DNA from: Sulfurospirillum arsenophilum NBRC 109478
GTDB taxonomy: Bacteria > Campylobacterota > Campylobacteria > Campylobacterales > Sulfurospirillaceae
NCBI RefSeq assembly: GCF_000813345.1
Contig: NZ_BBQF01000004.1
Location: 224,610-288,609, forward strand
DNA length: 64,000 bases
Reading direction: 5' to 3'
Under the pieces are notes generated by a model. The model saw only the letters and a list, made by a program, of their open reading frames with translations. It was not told the origin of the DNA and did no database searches. Of the stretch, positions 27,408 to 35,951 are shown in pieces (position 1 is the first letter of the stretch; every line of letters starts with the position of its first letter). The position numbers were made by a program, and so were the translations under genes.

Positions 27408-28348
27408 GAGAAGAGATACTGTGTGAAATCACCTCACTAAGCAGAGAGCCCCTACGCATTAAAGGGTTTCGTTTTGGCATTCCCAATAGCAAACCAAGCT
27501 GTGTTATTGTGGGACCCCTTACAGGTACGGCTATTGACCAACTCTGGGTCGCTTCAAGGCTTGTTCGCTTTTTACGCCAACAAGAGCTGGAAAACCCTGC
27601 TTTTATTAAGGGTGAGATTTTAGTCGTTCCCGCGGTCAATCCCTACTCATTTAATATGGGGAAATCCTTTTGGCCTATGGATAACACCGACATTGATGCC
27701 ATGTTTCCAGGCTACGATAAAGGAGAGTCAACCCAACGCATTGCTGCCAAGCTTTTTGAAAAAATCAATCACTTTGAGTACGCCGTAGTCCTAGAAGCGA
27801 GAAAAGATCGCGCTGAGTGTATTCCTTACGTTAAGGTACTCAAAACGGGCTATGAAGATGTGAATGATGCACAAGCATTTGGGCTGGATTTCATTCACTA
27901 CAAAGACCCCACACCTAGCGATACGGTTTCTTTGAACTATAACTGGCAAATTTGGAACGCGAAGTCTTTTTCGATCATTTCTGGTAAAAAAGGCACGCTT
28001 CGCAAAATAGAATCAACCAAAGTTTTTGATGCATTGATTCGCTTTTTAGCCAAAAAAGGGATTATCGATTATGCGGCCTTTGAAGGTGCCGTGGGTAATG
28101 TTATCACGTCAGAAGATATGGAAGTGGTCAAAAGCAATGCTGCAGGGCTTTTTGACGCCCTTACACCCATTGGTGAACACGTCGTTCATGGTCAACCACT
28201 CGCTCGCATTTACAACGCCTTGGATGGCTCACTTTTACAAACCATCATTGCACCTTGTGAAGGCATCGTCTCGTGTAAATACGACTATCCCCTCATCTTC
28301 CAAAATGCCGTGGCATTTCGCATCATTAAATTAGCGTTACCACACTAG
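27404..28348 (+). CDS. AstE/AspA-like paralogue lacking catalytic residues
   Basis: The 314-residue protein aligns end to end with its upstream neighbour (V-x-P-x-x-N-P-x-x-x-N, x-x-x-F-P-G, and the C-terminal APCEGIVSCKYDYPLIFQNAVAFRI). The zinc motif H-G-D-E is replaced by GPLTGTAID, D-I-H by LEARKD, D-L-N-R-x-F-P-G by DIDAMFPG, and the E-M-G-V-G glutamate region by SIISGKKGT. All metal and catalytic positions are therefore lost while the fold is kept. A non-catalytic partner or regulatory subunit of the upstream enzyme is the likeliest reading. It overlaps that gene by four bases. Confidence 0.82.
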   Translation: MREEILCEITSLSREPLRIKGFRFGIPNSKPSCVIVGPLTGTAIDQLWVASRLVRFLRQQELENPAFIKGEILVVPAVNPYSFNMGKSFWPMDNTDIDAMFPGYDKGESTQRIAAKLFEKINHFEYAVVLEARKDRAECIPYVKVLKTGYEDVNDAQAFGLDFIHYKDPTPSDTVSLNYNWQIWNAKSFSIISGKKGTLRKIESTKVFDALIRFLAKKGIIDYAAFEGAVGNVITSEDMEVVKSNAAGLFDALTPIGEHVVHGQPLARIYNALDGSLLQTIIAPCEGIVSCKYDYPLIFQNAVAFRIIKLALPH

Positions 28349-28359
28349 TTTTACGTCTG

Positions 28360-28399
28360 CATGCATCATCGTGTTAAAATATTGACACGATGATGCATG
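28360..28399. terminator. strong hairpin between convergent genes
   Basis: CATGCATCATCGTGT (28360-28374) pairs perfectly over 15 bases with ACACGATGATGCATG (28385-28399), loop TAAAATATTG. It lies between the AstE-like cluster and the regulator gene. There is no clear T-run, so it may be a terminator or an RNA-stabilising hairpin. Confidence 0.55.
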
Positions 28400-28418
28400 T
28401 CTCAAATTCAATTCACAA

Positions 28419-29207
28419 TCACATAATATTGAGAAAAACAGAACTTAGTTCCACTTGCTCTATAAGTGGATAATAAGTGCTTAAACAGGCAAAAGAAGAG
28501 CGTATTAAAGAAGACGATTTATCGCAAAAACATTTTTCCTCTTCGGGGATTGTATTTGCTATTTTATAGCCCTCTCCTTTGACTGTTTCAATGAGATCAT
28601 GTGGAATTTTAGATCTTAATTGCCGCACTAATGACCGAATACGCTCTTCACTGACTGCCTCATCTTGGTAAACATAGTACTCAATTTCATGCGAAGAGAC
28701 GATATGATGGGATTTAACAAAGAGCAATTTAAGCAATAATGCCTCTTTCCGCCCTAACACAATCTCTTGTTCATGTTTAATAAATTTAGCGTGCTTGAAA
28801 TCAAAATAAATATCTTTTGTGACAAAAAAAGTATCGTCATTCCAAATATCGCATAACTTATAAATTCTAAATGCAATTTCTTGCGGAGAAAAATTTTTAA
28901 CAATTATGTCATCGTAAGAGAGATAGTAAAGCGTTTTGAAGTTTTGAGGTTCAATCGTTGATTCTATCACAAGCAAAATAGGAGCATCTCCGCCATGTTC
29001 TCTTATATAATGCATCATAGAAGGATCGGTTGGATTTTTAAGATTGAGAATAAAAAGAGAATAGGTCGATAACGAGGTAACATCTTCTTCAAAAACGGCT
29101 TCTTCTTTGTGTACCTTTTTGATTTTCATTTTTAAACGTAACTGGTTTAAATACGTATCAATACTATCTGCAAACACTTCATCTGGTTCAAGAAGGAAAA
29201 CTTTCAC
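28419..29207 (-). CDS. OmpR-like regulator with an atypical receiver domain, copy 1
   Basis: The 262-residue protein has a receiver-like domain (1-110) and an OmpR/PhoB winged helix (about 130-225). The N-terminal acidic pair (EPDE) and the conserved Lys (IIVKNFSPQEI) are present. At the phospho-acceptor site, however, the strand reads LFILNLKNPTD, with Asn where Asp is expected. The output domain shows VLGRKEALLLKLL, SEERIRSLVRQLRSKIP and VKGEGYKI. There is no adjacent histidine kinase. A Cys-containing tail of about 35 residues follows the winged helix. It lies downstream of a flavoprotein reductase gene it probably helps regulate. A paralogue is at 31051-31716. Confidence 0.85.
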   Translation of the reverse strand: MKVFLLEPDEVFADSIDTYLNQLRLKMKIKKVHKEEAVFEEDVTSLSTYSLFILNLKNPTDPSMMHYIREHGGDAPILLVIESTIEPQNFKTLYYLSYDDIIVKNFSPQEIAFRIYKLCDIWNDDTFFVTKDIYFDFKHAKFIKHEQEIVLGRKEALLLKLLFVKSHHIVSSHEIEYYVYQDEAVSEERIRSLVRQLRSKIPHDLIETVKGEGYKIANTIPEEEKCFCDKSSSLIRSSFACLSTYYPLIEQVELSSVFLNIM

Positions 29208-29277
29208 TTTACTCCTTTTTCTTAGTTTATGCGTCAGTGTAGCATCATAAAACTGAAACTCCTATAATAATGTAAGT

Positions 29278-29310
29278 AAAAGGCTTTAAAATATACTTTT
29301 AAAGCCTTTT
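29278..29310 (-). terminator. intrinsic terminator of the distal fccA gene
   Basis: AAAAGGCTTTAAAA (29278-29291) pairs perfectly with TTTTAAAGCCTTTT (29297-29310), loop TATAC. On the minus strand the stem ends in TTTT. It starts 17 bases after the fccA stop. Confidence 0.85.
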
Positions 29311-29326
29311 ATTTGAACTGCTATTT

Positions 29327-30907
29327 TTAGATATTTTCTCCAGCAATCATACCGAACGTTAAACAATCGGTTACAGCAACCGTTCCTAGACGACTTGCGC
29401 CATGCGTTCCTCCCGTAACCTCGCCTGCTGCGTAAAGACCAGGAATTGGTTTGTTTGTGTTTCCTGAAATGACTTGCGCTTTCGTGTTGATTTGTAAGCC
29501 TCCCATTGTATGGTGAGGTTTTGGACATAAGCGAATCGCATAGAATGGTCCTTTCATATCGATGGGATCACCACCTTTAAGCTCTTTAAGAGAGTCACCT
29601 TTAAGCGTTTGTTTTTTAAACTCATCTTCAGTACCAGCTTTTACGGCTTCATTGTACTTTTTGATAGTCTCTTTCAGTGCATCAGCTGGGATTTTATAGT
29701 TTGCGGCAAGTGCATCAAGTGTGTCAAATTTTTTCATGACACCTCCCGATAAACCTTTTTCAATTTGAGGGTAAATTTGTTCTTCAAAAGTATTGTATGT
29801 ACCAATGGCAACAGGGTACATTTTTGGAGCTTCTCTTAAGATGACATACTCAGCGTCCGCTCGTGTTTTACGATCTGCCATTTCATTCATAAAACGTTTA
29901 CCATTTCTTATATCAACCGCAATACCGAATTTAAATAAGCCTTGCTGTGTCAGAAGTGGTGCTACACCAAAACCCCGCTCATCTGGACTTGCCCATGGTC
30001 CTTCTTGAATCCAGCTAATATGTACAGGAAGTGCTCCAATTTGGAATGCTTTTAGAAGCGCCCCAGCGGTTGCTCCTTCATGGTTTGTGGAATCCATATC
30101 TGGTGTCATACGTGGATCTTGAATTTTTCTATATTCTTTATCCATTGAGAAACCGCCACTCGCTAAAATCACACCTTTTTTAGCTTTATAAACTTTTTTC
30201 TCGCCTGTTTTATTTTCAACATCATCACTGTAAAGCTTATTGTCAAAACGGTAGTTGATACGTGCCGTGACTCCTACAACGGAAGTACCATCACTACTCA
30301 TCACAAAATCATCCATTTTTGCACGTGTCATGATTTTACAACCAGGGAGTTTTTCTACAAACTCATGCATAGGCTTAATGACGCCCGATCCACTCATATT
30401 GTCTGTTACAAGTGATCTTGGTACTGAGTGACCACCAAACCATGCTGGCTTAACATCTTGCCATTTAGCACCACATTTAATAGAAAAATCAAGTGCATCT
30501 TGTGATCTTTTAACAATCGTCTCAAGTAGCTCAACATGATTGATACCCAGACCTGCTTTTAAACAATCTTTGATAAATTTCTCGCCAGAGTCTTCAATAC
30601 CGTATTTTTTTTGCCATGAACTATTGGGTACGGCCATACCACCGCCATTGATAACAGAGTTTCCACCAATACGTCCCATTTTCTCTAATATAAGCACTTT
30701 GTAGCCACGTTCTGCCGCTTTTGCAGCTGCTGCTAGACCCGCAAATCCTGTACCAATAACGATAACATCGTATTCTTCATCAAACTTAACATCTTTTTCA
30801 GTTGGTGCAGCTGCCATGGCATTACTTGCACCAAGCATTGCAAAACCTGCCGTACCAAGAGCACCTAACTTCAGAGCTTCTCTTCGAGACATTGACTCTT
30901 TATTCAT
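29327..30907 (-). CDS. fccA: Tat-exported periplasmic flavoprotein reductase (FccA/UrdA-like), copy 1
   Basis: The 526-residue FAD protein has a twin-arginine signal (SRREALKLGALGTAGFAML), the dinucleotide motif VIGTGFAGLAAAAKAAERG, and fumarate-reductase-type active-site segments: GKRFMNEMADRKTRA (proton-transfer Arg), PKPHHTMGGL (His) and GTHGASRLG (Arg). Relatives reduce fumarate, urocanate, methacrylate or similar 2-enoates in the periplasm, taking electrons from a separate tetraheme cytochrome. It has no heme motif of its own. It is a close paralogue of the gene at 34371-35951 but without adjacent cytochrome genes, so it may share that FccBC electron route. The substrate is unknown. Confidence 0.87.
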   Translation of the reverse strand: MNKESMSRREALKLGALGTAGFAMLGASNAMAAAPTEKDVKFDEEYDVIVIGTGFAGLAAAAKAAERGYKVLILEKMGRIGGNSVINGGGMAVPNSSWQKKYGIEDSGEKFIKDCLKAGLGINHVELLETIVKRSQDALDFSIKCGAKWQDVKPAWFGGHSVPRSLVTDNMSGSGVIKPMHEFVEKLPGCKIMTRAKMDDFVMSSDGTSVVGVTARINYRFDNKLYSDDVENKTGEKKVYKAKKGVILASGGFSMDKEYRKIQDPRMTPDMDSTNHEGATAGALLKAFQIGALPVHISWIQEGPWASPDERGFGVAPLLTQQGLFKFGIAVDIRNGKRFMNEMADRKTRADAEYVILREAPKMYPVAIGTYNTFEEQIYPQIEKGLSGGVMKKFDTLDALAANYKIPADALKETIKKYNEAVKAGTEDEFKKQTLKGDSLKELKGGDPIDMKGPFYAIRLCPKPHHTMGGLQINTKAQVISGNTNKPIPGLYAAGEVTGGTHGASRLGTVAVTDCLTFGMIAGENI

Positions 30908-31050
30908 TGTATAACTCCTTAAAACAAGATGATATTATTTACTTCAGGTTAAATTATATCAACCAGCTGTGATATTTAATGTTAGTTTTTATTTAAGAAT
31001 TATTTAAGAAATATACTCTATTACTCTTTTTTAAATGCCTACATTCTTGA

Positions 31051-31716
31051 CTATATCATCGAAAAATTAACAATCTGATACCCTTGTCCATGAAATGTTC
31101 TAATCAAATCGTAGGGAAGTTTATCTCTGAGTTGTTTTACGAGTGCTCGAACTCTTTCTTGACTTACAATCTCATTTTGATAGACAAAAGAGATTATCTC
31201 TTCACATGTTGTTACACCATGTGATTTTAAAAATAAACATTTGAGCAATAATGCTTCTTTTTTACCAAGTACGATATGCTTATCATTAAAGATAAACACT
31301 CTCTTTCTAAAATCAAAACATATGCCATTAGCCCAATAAAAAATATTATCATTCCAAATATGACACAATTTATAAATCCTATAGACGATCTCTTCGACAG
31401 AGAATTTCTTGATGATAATATCATTGTAAGAAAAAGAAGAAAGTGTGTGAAACATTTGCGGTGATAGCGTGGATTCTAATACCAATAAAACAGGTGCCAA
31501 ATTTGCATTTGTTCTGATAAAGTCTAGTATTTTTGTATCTGCTGGATTTTTAAGATTAAGAATAAAAAGTGAATAATCCTCTAAGGAGAGGACTTCATCA
31601 AAAATATCGTGTTCATTTTGAGTTTTTTTAACATCTATTTTTAAACGACACTGATTGAGACATGTATCGATCTCATTTTGTAAATTTGTATCAGGCTCAA
31701 GAAGAAAAATCTTCAT
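31051..31716 (-). CDS. OmpR-like regulator with an atypical receiver domain, copy 2
   Basis: The 221-residue paralogue of the regulator at 28419-29207 shares the start KIFLLEPDTNLQNEIDTCLNQ and the substituted phospho-site region YSLFILNLKNPADTKIL (Asn for Asp). The winged helix has VLGKKEALLLKCLFLKS, SQERVRALVKQLRDKLP and FHGQGYQIVNF. It lacks the Cys-rich tail of copy 1. It sits between the porin and the distal fccA gene. With no kinase nearby and no phosphorylatable Asp, it may respond to ligand, redox state or dosage instead. Targets are probably the fcc and porin genes. Confidence 0.85.
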   Translation of the reverse strand: MKIFLLEPDTNLQNEIDTCLNQCRLKIDVKKTQNEHDIFDEVLSLEDYSLFILNLKNPADTKILDFIRTNANLAPVLLVLESTLSPQMFHTLSSFSYNDIIIKKFSVEEIVYRIYKLCHIWNDNIFYWANGICFDFRKRVFIFNDKHIVLGKKEALLLKCLFLKSHGVTTCEEIISFVYQNEIVSQERVRALVKQLRDKLPYDLIRTFHGQGYQIVNFSMI

Positions 31717-31758
31717 TTCACCCCTTTTATGTATTCATTAATTTATAATCAAACAAGT

Positions 31759-31786
31759 AGGACTTTACAATCTCATGTAAAGTCCT
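31759..31786 (-). terminator. hairpin downstream of the porin gene
   Basis: AGGACTTTAC (31759-31768) pairs with GTAAAGTCCT (31777-31786). It lies 16 bases after the porin stop, and the minus strand continues ACTTGTTTGATT. A weak to moderate terminator. Confidence 0.5.
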
Positions 31787-31801
31787 AAAATTTTAGATAT
31801 C

Positions 31802-33205
31802 TTAGAATTTGTAGTTTACGTTAAACCAAAATTCGTCAGTATCTTTTGTCGTTTTTACGCTAGCTGCATCAAAATAGTCTTTCTCAAATGATACATAAGT
31901 GACTTCGGTTGTTAAACCTTTAAGATAAGGAACTGCATAGGTGAGCCTTGCTGAATATCCTTCAATTTCTGCTTTATTGTTAGCTTTTGTTGAAATAGTT
32001 GCAGCAGATGGAGCATCTTGTTTTGCAGTCACATACGCCAATTCAGAGGTAAGTCCTGTAATTCCCACTTGTGCGAAATTATAAGTTGCTCCAAATCTAT
32101 AGGTATCCATACCTGCAAAACCATTAAATACCAAAGGTCCGCGGATAGAAAGCATTGTATAACATGATGGTCCGTTACCTAAACCAAGCAGTGCATCATC
32201 GTTATTACTTACTGTTGTATAAGCAATCGTTCCACCAAAGCCATAAAGCTCAGAGAAACCAGCACGAAGTCCGATCATATTGCCATCAACATTTGCTATA
32301 TCAAGTGCATTACCTGCACGTGAACCTCTGTAGTTTGCATCAAAAAGAAGCTTATAATTACTCATAGGAAGAACATAATTTGCTTCTGTATAGAAAAATG
32401 AAATATCATCTGTTTGACCTGAGTTGATTACAACACCATAAGGGCCAGTAGCAGAAGTTACTTTCATATTTACATCGTTAGCTTGTGCAAATTGTCCTGA
32501 TAAAGTAAGATTTTGGACAGATTTATTGATAGCACCTAATGAGTAAGCACCATCAAAGGCAAATGTAGTTGGTCCAGCACCTGCGATAATAATCTCTTTT
32601 TTAAAGTCTGGCGCATCATAAGAATAATTATTGGCTCCAGCTGGTGTTAAGAAATTACCATTAAATACATCACCTGTTCTACCTTGAAATTTACCAACGT
32701 AGTTTGCGTAAAGCGTTGTTTGAGGTAGATCCATATTGGTAATGGCCGCACCCTCAAAAGACTCTCTAAAGAAACGTGTAGGATTTCCTGACACAAGAGG
32801 CGTTGTAATGTATTGGCGTCCAACTTTCACATCTGTTTTTCCAATTTGATAACCTAAATACGCTTCAGACAAGACTGAACCTTGACCAGATTCTTCTTTG
32901 TTGAAAAGTTTTTTTGCATCATCTGTTGCAAATGGAGTCGAACTTCCTTGGTACGTAACACCTAATCTTAATCCATAAAAGGTATCAGTGACATAACCAA
33001 GTTCGACACCAACGTTCAAAATATTTTGATGATCGGCTTTTGGATAAAAGTTGCCATCGTCATTTCTGTCCCAATACCACGCTTTTAACGTACCATTGAC
33101 TTTGCCATTTTTAAACGCATCCGCAAGTGTATCTGATGCTGCGTAGACATGACCGCCAAGTCCTAAAACTGCAATTGCAACCATACTTAATTTAGCAAGT
33201 TTCAT
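31802..33205 (-). CDS. outer-membrane porin of the OprD-like Campylobacterota type
   Basis: The 467-residue precursor has a signal peptide (MKLAKLSMVAIAVLGLGGHVYAA). A long run of amphipathic beta segments follows, ending VNYKF with the terminal aromatic residue needed for outer-membrane assembly. The segment VGRQYITTPLVSGNPTRFFRESFEGAAITN matches OprD-type porins, which use VGRQ and related loops. OprD-family channels pass small carboxylates or amino acids. The location between the fccC and regulator genes suggests it imports the acceptor for the periplasmic reductase. Start ATG 33205 follows AAAGGAG. Confidence 0.8.
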   Translation of the reverse strand: MKLAKLSMVAIAVLGLGGHVYAASDTLADAFKNGKVNGTLKAWYWDRNDDGNFYPKADHQNILNVGVELGYVTDTFYGLRLGVTYQGSSTPFATDDAKKLFNKEESGQGSVLSEAYLGYQIGKTDVKVGRQYITTPLVSGNPTRFFRESFEGAAITNMDLPQTTLYANYVGKFQGRTGDVFNGNFLTPAGANNYSYDAPDFKKEIIIAGAGPTTFAFDGAYSLGAINKSVQNLTLSGQFAQANDVNMKVTSATGPYGVVINSGQTDDISFFYTEANYVLPMSNYKLLFDANYRGSRAGNALDIANVDGNMIGLRAGFSELYGFGGTIAYTTVSNNDDALLGLGNGPSCYTMLSIRGPLVFNGFAGMDTYRFGATYNFAQVGITGLTSELAYVTAKQDAPSAATISTKANNKAEIEGYSARLTYAVPYLKGLTTEVTYVSFEKDYFDAASVKTTKDTDEFWFNVNYKF

Positions 33206-33223
33206 ATTATCTCCTTTTTTTGA

Positions 33224-33257
33224 GAGCTAAATGTTTTACATGTAAAGCATTTAGCTC
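33224..33257 (-). promoter_or_regulatory. hairpin with a TTTACATGTAAA loop between fccC and porin
   Basis: GAGCTAAATG (33224-33233) pairs with CATTTAGCTC (33248-33257). The loop contains the dispersed palindrome TTTACATGTAAA (33235-33246). It lies immediately upstream of the porin ribosome site. Without a U-tract in the minus direction it is not a standard terminator. It could stabilise or separate the porin message. Confidence 0.45.
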
Positions 33258-33301
33258 TTTATCCCCATTAAATGCATAGATCAATAGGGCTACTTTTCCC
33301 C

Positions 33302-33937
33302 TTACTTTTTCAACTCTTCGGCTAATTTTTTCTCAGCTTCTTCTTTTTTAGTGTCTAACTTACCTTTGTAAAACTCATACTCAGGTTTATAGTAGTTGAG
33401 CATACTTCTAAGCCCTTTATGCCCTACTTCTGCGTGACACGAAGCACATCCAATTTCGTTCTTAGTTCCTTCAAGGCTTGCATAATGCGCATGCATTTTA
33501 CGACCTTGCTCACTAATAGATTCATTGGTTTTGTAGTTCGTATGACAGCCATAACACGCTTCATCTTTAACGAAGTGTTGTCTGTTGGCACGATTGGCTT
33601 GCCAATCAATTTTATCGGGGTTACCAAAGAAGTGAATCGCCCCTTCAACAACGCCATTTCTCGCTTTTGTTGCAATGTACGCAATAACATTTTCGTGAGG
33701 TAAATGGCATGTAGCACAGGTTACTTTGATACCTGTTTTACCATTTCCTCCATGAACATCATTATGATACGCTGCAACCATCGGTTTCATTTCATGACAC
33801 ACAACACAAAACCTATCACCACTCGTTCGATGCAAACCTTCATAAAGAATCCATGAACTGAGTAACCCTACCAAAACACCTACTAAAGCTGTCAGTAGGA
33901 TGTTATTTTTTATGATGAGAAATATTTTTTTGATCAT
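33302..33937 (-). CDS. fccC: NapC/NrfH-family tetraheme membrane cytochrome c (FccC-like)
   Basis: ATG 33937 overlaps the fccB stop (ATGA). The 211-residue protein has an N-terminal membrane anchor (LLTALVGVLVGLLSSWILY), four heme-binding motifs (CVVCH, CATCH, CYGCH, CASCH) and a charged, lysine/glutamate-rich C-terminal tail. NapC/NrfH proteins oxidise menaquinol at the inner membrane and pass electrons to periplasmic partners. With fccB and fccA it forms the same three-gene set described as fccABC in Wolinella succinogenes, which gives the names used here. Confidence 0.9.
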   Translation of the reverse strand: MIKKIFLIIKNNILLTALVGVLVGLLSSWILYEGLHRTSGDRFCVVCHEMKPMVAAYHNDVHGGNGKTGIKVTCATCHLPHENVIAYIATKARNGVVEGAIHFFGNPDKIDWQANRANRQHFVKDEACYGCHTNYKTNESISEQGRKMHAHYASLEGTKNEIGCASCHAEVGHKGLRSMLNYYKPEYEFYKGKLDTKKEEAEKKLAEELKK

Positions 33938-34368
33938 GGTGTCGGCCTCATCCAAAGTTTCACATCATTGCTATGGCAACTTAAACACATGTTTTCTGAT
34001 GGTTTGTGTTCATTATGACATTCATCACAATAGAGCTTTGGACCATCGTGAATCGAATTATGTGGATTAGTATGCAAGTTATCCATAAATTTAAGTCTAT
34101 CTGCCAAATACTGTTTTGTTTTATGGCACGACAAACACCCTTTATCTTCTATCGCTTTGAAATTTTCTGGCTCATCGCCTTGCTCTGCATGACAATCTGT
34201 ACATTTAAATGACAATTTGGCATGATGAGGCTTAACGGGAAATTTTTCTTTCATTTCAGGCGTTATCTTAATCTCTGGGGAAGAAGTTTTCACTTCACTC
34301 CCCACTAAAGACATCACACCAAGAATAAGAAAAAACCCTACTGCTAAGAGAGTTTTTTTGATACCCAT
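33934..34368 (-). CDS. fccB: periplasmic tetraheme cytochrome c (FccB-like)
   Basis: The start is ATG 34368 (MGIKKTLLAVGFFLILGVMS), with GGGAG 13 bases upstream inside the fccA 3' end. The 144-residue precursor has a signal peptide and four C-x-x-C-H motifs: CTDCH, CLSCH, CDECH and CLSCH. Further histidines (for example PHHAKLSF, NPHNSIHDG) can serve as sixth ligands. It resembles the detached heme domain of Shewanella flavocytochrome c3. It would carry electrons from FccC to the flavoprotein FccA. The close packing fccA-fccB-fccC indicates an operon. Confidence 0.9.
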   Translation of the reverse strand: MGIKKTLLAVGFFLILGVMSLVGSEVKTSSPEIKITPEMKEKFPVKPHHAKLSFKCTDCHAEQGDEPENFKAIEDKGCLSCHKTKQYLADRLKFMDNLHTNPHNSIHDGPKLYCDECHNEHKPSENMCLSCHSNDVKLWMRPTP

Positions 34369-34370
34369 GA

Positions 34371-35951
34371 TTAGATATTTTCTCCCGCAACAAGACCACA
34401 TACGAGACAGTCAGCAATCGCACAACTACCTAAACGGCTCGCACCATGCGTTCCACCTGTAACTTCACCCGCAGCGTAAAATCCTGGGATTGGTTTGTTT
34501 GTATTTGCAGAGATAACTTGTGCTTTTGTATTAATTTTTAAACCACCCATTGTATGGTGAGGTTTTGGACATAAACGAATTCCGTAGAATGGTCCTTTCA
34601 TATCGATAGGGTCACCACCTTTAAGCTCTTTAAGAGAGTCACCTTTAAGCGTTTGTTTTTTAAACTCATCTTCAGTACCCGCTTTTACGGCTTCGTTGTA
34701 TTTTTTGATGGTTTCTTTAAGTGCATCCGCTGGGATTTTATAGTTTGCGGCAAGTGCATCAAGCGTATCGAATTTTTTCATTACGCCACCTTGAAGACCT
34801 TTTTCAATCGCAGCATAAATTTGCTCTTCAAAGGTATTGTACGTACCAATAGCAACGGGGTACATTTTTGGAGCTTCTCTTAAGATGACATATTCAGCGT
34901 CCGCTCTTGTTTTTCTATCTGCCATTTCGTTCATAAAACGTTTACCATTTCTAACGTCAACGGCAACACCGAATTTAAAGAGTCCTTGTTGAGTAAGAAG
35001 TGGTGCTACACCAAAGCCTCTCTCATCCGGACTTGCCCATGGTCCTTCTTGAATCCAGCTAATATGTACAGGAAGTGCTCCAATTTGGAATGCTTTAAGA
35101 AGTGCACCTGCAGTTGCGCCATCATGGTTTGTTCCATCCATATCTGGTGTCATACGTGGATCTTGAATTTTTCTATACTCTTTATCCATTGAGAAACCAC
35201 CGCTTGCTAGAACAACACCTTTTTTCGCACGGTACACTTTTTTCTCACCTGTTTTGTTTTCGATATCATCACTGTAAAGTTTATTGTCAAAACGATAATT
35301 GATACGAGCTGTAACGCCGATAACCGTTGTACCATCATTGCTCATAACGAAATCATCCATTTTTGCACGTGTTACGAGTTTACAACCAGGAAGTTTTTCG
35401 ACAAATGCTGCCATAGGTTGAATGATGGCTGATCCACTCATGTTTTCTGTAACAATGGTTCTCGGAACGGAGTGACCACCAAACCATGTTGGTTTTTTAC
35501 CTGTTTGGAATTTTGCACCGCATTTTACAGCAAAGTCAAATGTCTCTTGAGCACGATCCGCAATCAACTCTAGCATCTCTACATGGTTAATGCCAAGACC
35601 CGCTTTTAAAGCATCTTTAATAAAAAGTGCTTTAGAGTCTTCAATACCAAATTGTTTTTGATCTCTGTTCATTGGAACTGCAAACGCACCACCATTAATA
35701 GCGGAGTTACCACCAACACGACCCATTTTTTCAAGAATAAGAACTTTTAAACCTCTCTCAGCCGCTTTTGCTGCTGCCGCCAAACCTGCAAAACCTGAAC
35801 CAATAACGATAACATCGTATTCTTCATCAAACTTAACATCTTTTTCCATTGGTGCTGCGGCCATTGCATTTGCTGCACTTAACATTACTGCACCTGCTCC
35901 AACAACACCAAACTTAAGCGCGTCCCTTCTGGACATCGTCTCTTTACTCAT
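34371..35951 (-). CDS. fccA: Tat-exported periplasmic flavoprotein reductase (FccA-like), copy 2
   Basis: The 526-residue FAD protein has SRRDALKF (residues 7-14) in a Tat signal and GSGFAGLA (51-58) for FAD. The catalytic segments are LPVHISWIQEGPW, GKRFMNEMADRKTRA, KPHHTMGGLKI and GGTHGASRLGS. It is very similar to the paralogue at 29327-30907, with differences concentrated in residues 75-130 and at the C-terminus. It is the first gene of fccABC. Family members reduce fumarate, urocanate or methacrylate-type acids in the periplasm, so the electron-acceptor role is well supported while the exact acid is not. Confidence 0.9.
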   Translation of the reverse strand: MSKETMSRRDALKFGVVGAGAVMLSAANAMAAAPMEKDVKFDEEYDVIVIGSGFAGLAAAAKAAERGLKVLILEKMGRVGGNSAINGGAFAVPMNRDQKQFGIEDSKALFIKDALKAGLGINHVEMLELIADRAQETFDFAVKCGAKFQTGKKPTWFGGHSVPRTIVTENMSGSAIIQPMAAFVEKLPGCKLVTRAKMDDFVMSNDGTTVIGVTARINYRFDNKLYSDDIENKTGEKKVYRAKKGVVLASGGFSMDKEYRKIQDPRMTPDMDGTNHDGATAGALLKAFQIGALPVHISWIQEGPWASPDERGFGVAPLLTQQGLFKFGVAVDVRNGKRFMNEMADRKTRADAEYVILREAPKMYPVAIGTYNTFEEQIYAAIEKGLQGGVMKKFDTLDALAANYKIPADALKETIKKYNEAVKAGTEDEFKKQTLKGDSLKELKGGDPIDMKGPFYGIRLCPKPHHTMGGLKINTKAQVISANTNKPIPGFYAAGEVTGGTHGASRLGSCAIADCLVCGLVAGENI

